From: Strix aluco
Taxonomy: Eukaryota; Chordata; Aves; Strigiformes; Strigidae
DNA length: 64,000 nucleotides
Direction of reading: 5' to 3'
Assembly (NCBI RefSeq): GCF_031877795.1
Contig: NC_133946.1
Location: forward strand, 12,375,144-12,439,143
Positions 60,327 through 64,000 of the stretch are shown here, in pieces; the first letter of the stretch is position 1, and every line of letters starts with the position of its first letter. The position numbers and the translations under genes were made by a program. Under the pieces are notes generated by a model. The model worked only from the letters and a program-made list of their open reading frames with translations, was not told where the DNA came from and did no database searches.

Positions 60327-63300
60327 TCAGTACTTCTTGAGGGTGTAGGGCAGAGCGAGCGCCGGCCTGGTGCCAGGGAAGGGCGGCGAGTTCCACACCG
60401 CAGAGCTCGTGCGCTTGAAGTAGCGCGGCTTGCTCTTGTAAAAGATGTCCTCCAGCTTGGGGCTTGCGATCACCCCGAAGAGCGCGTCAACGTTGGGAGG
60501 GTTGTAGTACTGGTGGGTTACAGCTTGGCTAAGCAGATTCCCTGGAAAAACAAGAGATTAAATTGGCATTAATTTTTTTTAATTGAAATTGCTGGTTTTG
60601 ATTTTGAATTTCATTGAATTGATATTCAATTTGAAATTGAAGAGACTGTTTGTACACAGTGTGTCCCGGCTCTCCTCATCTCTAAACCCACTGAGATCGT
60701 AAATGGGAGAAATCCTGCAGGGTTTGGTGGTTTAAAGCACCTTGGTTAAGCCTAAAGATTCGCTACAGATCGCTTGGAGCGCAAATATTGCATGTACTGA
60801 ATTCTGGCCAGGAACTGGAGTAAGTTTGCAAGAGTCAAGGTGTCTCAGCTTTTCTTCCTGCAGCCTGTTAGTTTCCCCACAACTTTTTAGCTCCTCGGGG
60901 GTAGGTGGAATATGAAATCATGGAACTGAGCATTTCAGAACCAGAACAGCTGCCGGTCTGAAACCCGGCCCATGACATCTGGCATTACTTTGCTTTTTAA
61001 AGGCAAATCAGTGTCAAGCAGGCTCAAGGCACTAGTTCATAATCATTCCTTTTACACTAGCAAAATGACCCTAGCAGATCCATTAAAGCAGTTAAAAGCA
61101 TATTTTCTCCCCAATATTGTCACAAGAAGATCCCCAAGTGGTAGAGGAGCCTATGACTCGGCACAGCAGCGTGGCTGGAGGAGACCAGTACTTTTAGTAG
61201 TAGGAACTGGGCAAAATCTTACACCAGGTCTGACTATGGGTTGGAGCAAAGCTGCAGCAGGGTGTGCTGGGGGCTCTCAGGCCAGACATGGGCCTGCTGA
61301 CACGTACCGGTGGCCCAGGCAGGGATAGGCTTGCGAGGCTGGCTTTCGTCATCCGTAGAGTCATCGCTGTTCAGATCCAGCCCGTAGTTGTTTGGATTTG
61401 TCAGGGCGGGCTTGGGAACTTTTGGGGCCTGGGGAGTCATCTGGTATGAGCTGCAGGCAGGCGAGTTCTAGAAGACAAAGGTACCGGCAGGTGTCAGGCG
61501 CAGCAGCCAGAGGCCCAGTGGCCGGAATGCCCCAACATTCACCCCTCGCTTCACCGCACGGCTGCAAAGCCTCAACTTTGGCAGTTCCAAAGTTTTGACC
61601 CAAGAACTTGTCTCAAGTTCTAAAGTTTTGACACAATTCTGACTTTGCACTGCCTCCTCCTGTTTAATTATGCTGCTTAATTGGCTATGTACGACACGAA
61701 CAAGCCAGCAATAGATGCATCTAACACACATGCAGCAGTTCCCTCTGATTCAAGCAAGGCTTAAATGCAGTTGTTACGTCCTCAAAGCTGGAGCAATGTG
61801 CTTTAAATACTCTACAGCCAAACTTCTGGGCTTGTTTAACAATATTAAACTGCTTATTACCACGTCGAGAACACACACACAACAGCTCAGGACAAGCTAC
61901 TGTAATTTTTATGGGAACAGCATGACTGAGAAATGCAAGTGACAAAGAAAAACTGGGAACTGAAAATTTCCCCTTCCATGAAACATCTCTCTAGAGTTGG
62001 AAAGTTTTTCTTCCCCATAAGGCTGCCTTCATGGCTTGCGTCCATTAACTCATATTTCACTGTTCTTGCATTTAAAGATTAAAATATATAGCTCTGCAAG
62101 GAGATAAAGGTCCATACATTTGTTTTCAATGTTCATTGACCTGCACGTTTTCCTCAAGTTCGTCAGCAGCGAGGCCCCAACACAAAACCATTACACAGGC
62201 TCTGCTGCCATCCCGTGGCTGCTCCCAACTTTGAACTTAAATAACACTATTTCAGCATCGCTCCTGCCCGGGAGGTTAATCCAGGATTTAAAGAGGAGCT
62301 CAGAAAGGCAAAGCAACTCCAACAGCCGCTGCCTTTCCCTGGCGAGGAAACCCTGGCAAACACCTTCTGCTTCCCTTCCCTCCTTTCCACTCCCCAGGTC
62401 ATTCCACCAGGAGTCAACCTCCAATAACAGGAAAAGTTTACAGAATCCCTTCATCATTGAAAGGGAACATAAAAAGCAGAGGGTAAAACTGCCCATTGTA
62501 ACAGCACGTCATTGCTGGAATCGGCATTCTCTGATGTCATCCCTTAAAGTTTCACCAGAGAGAGCAGAATTACCTCTTTGTTTTCTAGGTGCTGGGTTTG
62601 GGCTATATCTTTAACCTTTTGTTCCTCTGGCAGTTTCTTCTGTTCTTGCTCCTGCCTCTTCATCTCTGCTAGCCTCTGCTCCTGCTGGCAAGCCGACATC
62701 ACACAGGAATTAATCTCATGAACTAAACTACGCTGTTAATGCAGGGATCCACTTTTGATATGCAAAAAAATCTGAGCATCTAACTGCAAGTGTTCGTTGC
62801 CTGTGATGCTAAAGAGCACTGAGCACAGTGCAGACAGTGAACAAATGCAGCAGTTCGAGCTTTCCTCGCAGTGGCACAAATCGACCTTCCCATTTAAGTG
62901 CATTAGTTGCCTTTCTCTACAAATGCAATGACCTCATGCTTTGAAAAGCTTGCTACTGACTTTATCTTCAGGATAGAAACATCAGAAACCAGCCAACCAT
63001 CTGACTGGAAAAGCCTGTGCTACTGATCTCAGCCTCTTCTTACACTAAGAACCGTCTTTTTAGAGGCCAAGTCGTCCCACTGTACAGTAACCATCCCACA
63101 CAGGTCACAAGAATCTCACCCTGCAAATGCTCAGTTCTTCCTACTGAACGTAGAGGATACCAAGAGGTGCTGACCCAAACAGCCGGCGTCTAAAAGCAAG
63201 TGAAATAACCCCACCCGCTCAGTCGCTCCCAACAGGAACGGCTCCCGAAGCTGGCCCCACCAGCTGCAAGCAGCGCATACGTACGTCTGTCTTCCCCATC

Positions 63301-64000
63301 TCCTTGGGGAGCTGTTCTTTAGCAGCCAGCGCGTCCTTCTGTGGGCAAGCGGCCTTCTCCTGCTGCTCGCGGAGCCTGAGAACCAAAGCAACAGACCGGT
63401 ACTCTCAAATCCACCAGGGTACCCCCATCCAGCACCTGCCACAGCCCCCCCTCTCTCACAGCCTTTCAGGGCACTCCCCACCACACTCCCACCTCACCGA
63501 GCCCAGGATTTCTCCTCAGCAGCTTAGTACCCACAACAGTCGAGTCGTGCTGACAGCACAAAGTAGCTCTTCACTGCTTGAGCCTTTCACTAGTGCCCTC
63601 TGCTCCCGCTTCTCTTCAAAGTCCCACACAGAATTTACTACATAAATTGGATATTGTCTTACCTTTCTGCCTGGATTCTCTCCTGTTCCTTCTTCCTCTC
63701 CAGCTCTCTCTCTGCAGCCAGCTGCTTCTCTCTCTCCTGCTCTGCCTGTCTCTGCTCCGCAATCTTCCTGGCACGTTCCTGCTCCTCTTCCTTCCTCTTC
63801 TGCATTAGCTCTTTGTGCCGACGTTCCTCCTCCTCCTGGTAAGCCCAACAAGGCAGTTACTCCCCTTACACCGAACCAGAACAGGCTCCAGAGTCAAGGA
63901 GCAGAAAGGCCCCATCTGACCCCAGTCCCTGGCACCTCCCGCCAGAGCAGGGGAGCAGCTCCGGGCTGCAGTCCCGGTGCCTCACCTCCAGCCACCTCAA
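60327..64000 (-). CDS. INCENP: Inner centromere protein, C-terminal part
   Basis: INCENP is the scaffold of the chromosomal passenger complex; its C-terminal IN-box binds and activates Aurora B. Exons seen, in transcript order: 64000-63986 (partial, LRWLE), 63835-63663, 63375-63285, 62681 or 62684 to 62574, 61467-61308, 60541-60327. The first four code the charged Glu/Arg/Lys single alpha-helix ([20 protein letters not shown] and onward). The next has [20 protein letters not shown]. The last contains the IN-box ([31 protein letters not shown]), the Aurora-B-phosphorylated TSS motif (codons 60410-60402) and ends LPYTLKKY. The N-terminal centromere-targeting half lies beyond the right edge. The exon at 62.6 kb has a tandem NAGNAG acceptor. 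Confidence 0.97.

Overview
This is vertebrate nuclear DNA, almost certainly from a bird. Evidence: intron-split genes with canonical splice sites, CR1-type LINE 3' ends (four recognised), a probable ERV solo LTR, CpG-island promoters, and one very GC-rich gene (VPS51) with short introns full of minisatellites, as in avian GC-rich domains. The species cannot be named from the sequence. There is no operon, phage, CRISPR or plasmid content.

Layout, left to right. 1-2.4 kb: flank without a recognised gene (CR1, LTR). 2.4-10.6 kb, minus: PSMD13, 13 coding exons, 376 aa. 10.6-10.9 kb: promoter shared head-to-head with SIRT3. 10.9-16.4 kb, plus: SIRT3, 8 coding exons, 361 aa. 17.2-30.9 kb, minus: RIC8A, 10 coding exons, 539 aa, plus a probable non-coding first exon. 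30.9-31.1 kb: CpG promoter shared head-to-head with BET1L. 31.1-36.4 kb, plus: BET1L, 4 coding exons, 111 aa. 37.4-45.2 kb, plus: VPS51, 10 coding exons, 785 aa. 47.9-50.2 kb, minus: a small secretoglobin gene best matching SCGB1C1, 3 exons, 88 aa. 50.2-60.2 kb: no gene recognised. 60.2-64 kb, minus: 3' part of INCENP, including the IN-box and stop; the gene continues past the right edge.

All exons were assembled by eye from splice sites, reading frame and remembered family sequences. For the five complete genes and the secretoglobin, exon phases close exactly and final lengths match or approach family lengths.

PSMD13-SIRT3-RIC8A-BET1L-SCGB1C1 is the gene neighbourhood of human 11p15.5, whereas VPS51 and INCENP are human 11q12-q13 genes, so the window spans a synteny join. 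The genes are not one pathway: proteasome lid subunit, mitochondrial deacetylase, G-alpha chaperone/GEF, Golgi SNARE, GARP/EARP tether, secreted small protein, chromosomal-passenger scaffold. BET1L and VPS51 both act in endosome-to-Golgi traffic, which may be coincidence.

The points most worth a second look are the tiny secretoglobin gene, the position and repeat-filled introns of VPS51, perfect RFX-type X-boxes in two promoters, and a predicted 14-codon uORF ending four bases before the RIC8A start. I see no previously undescribed system.
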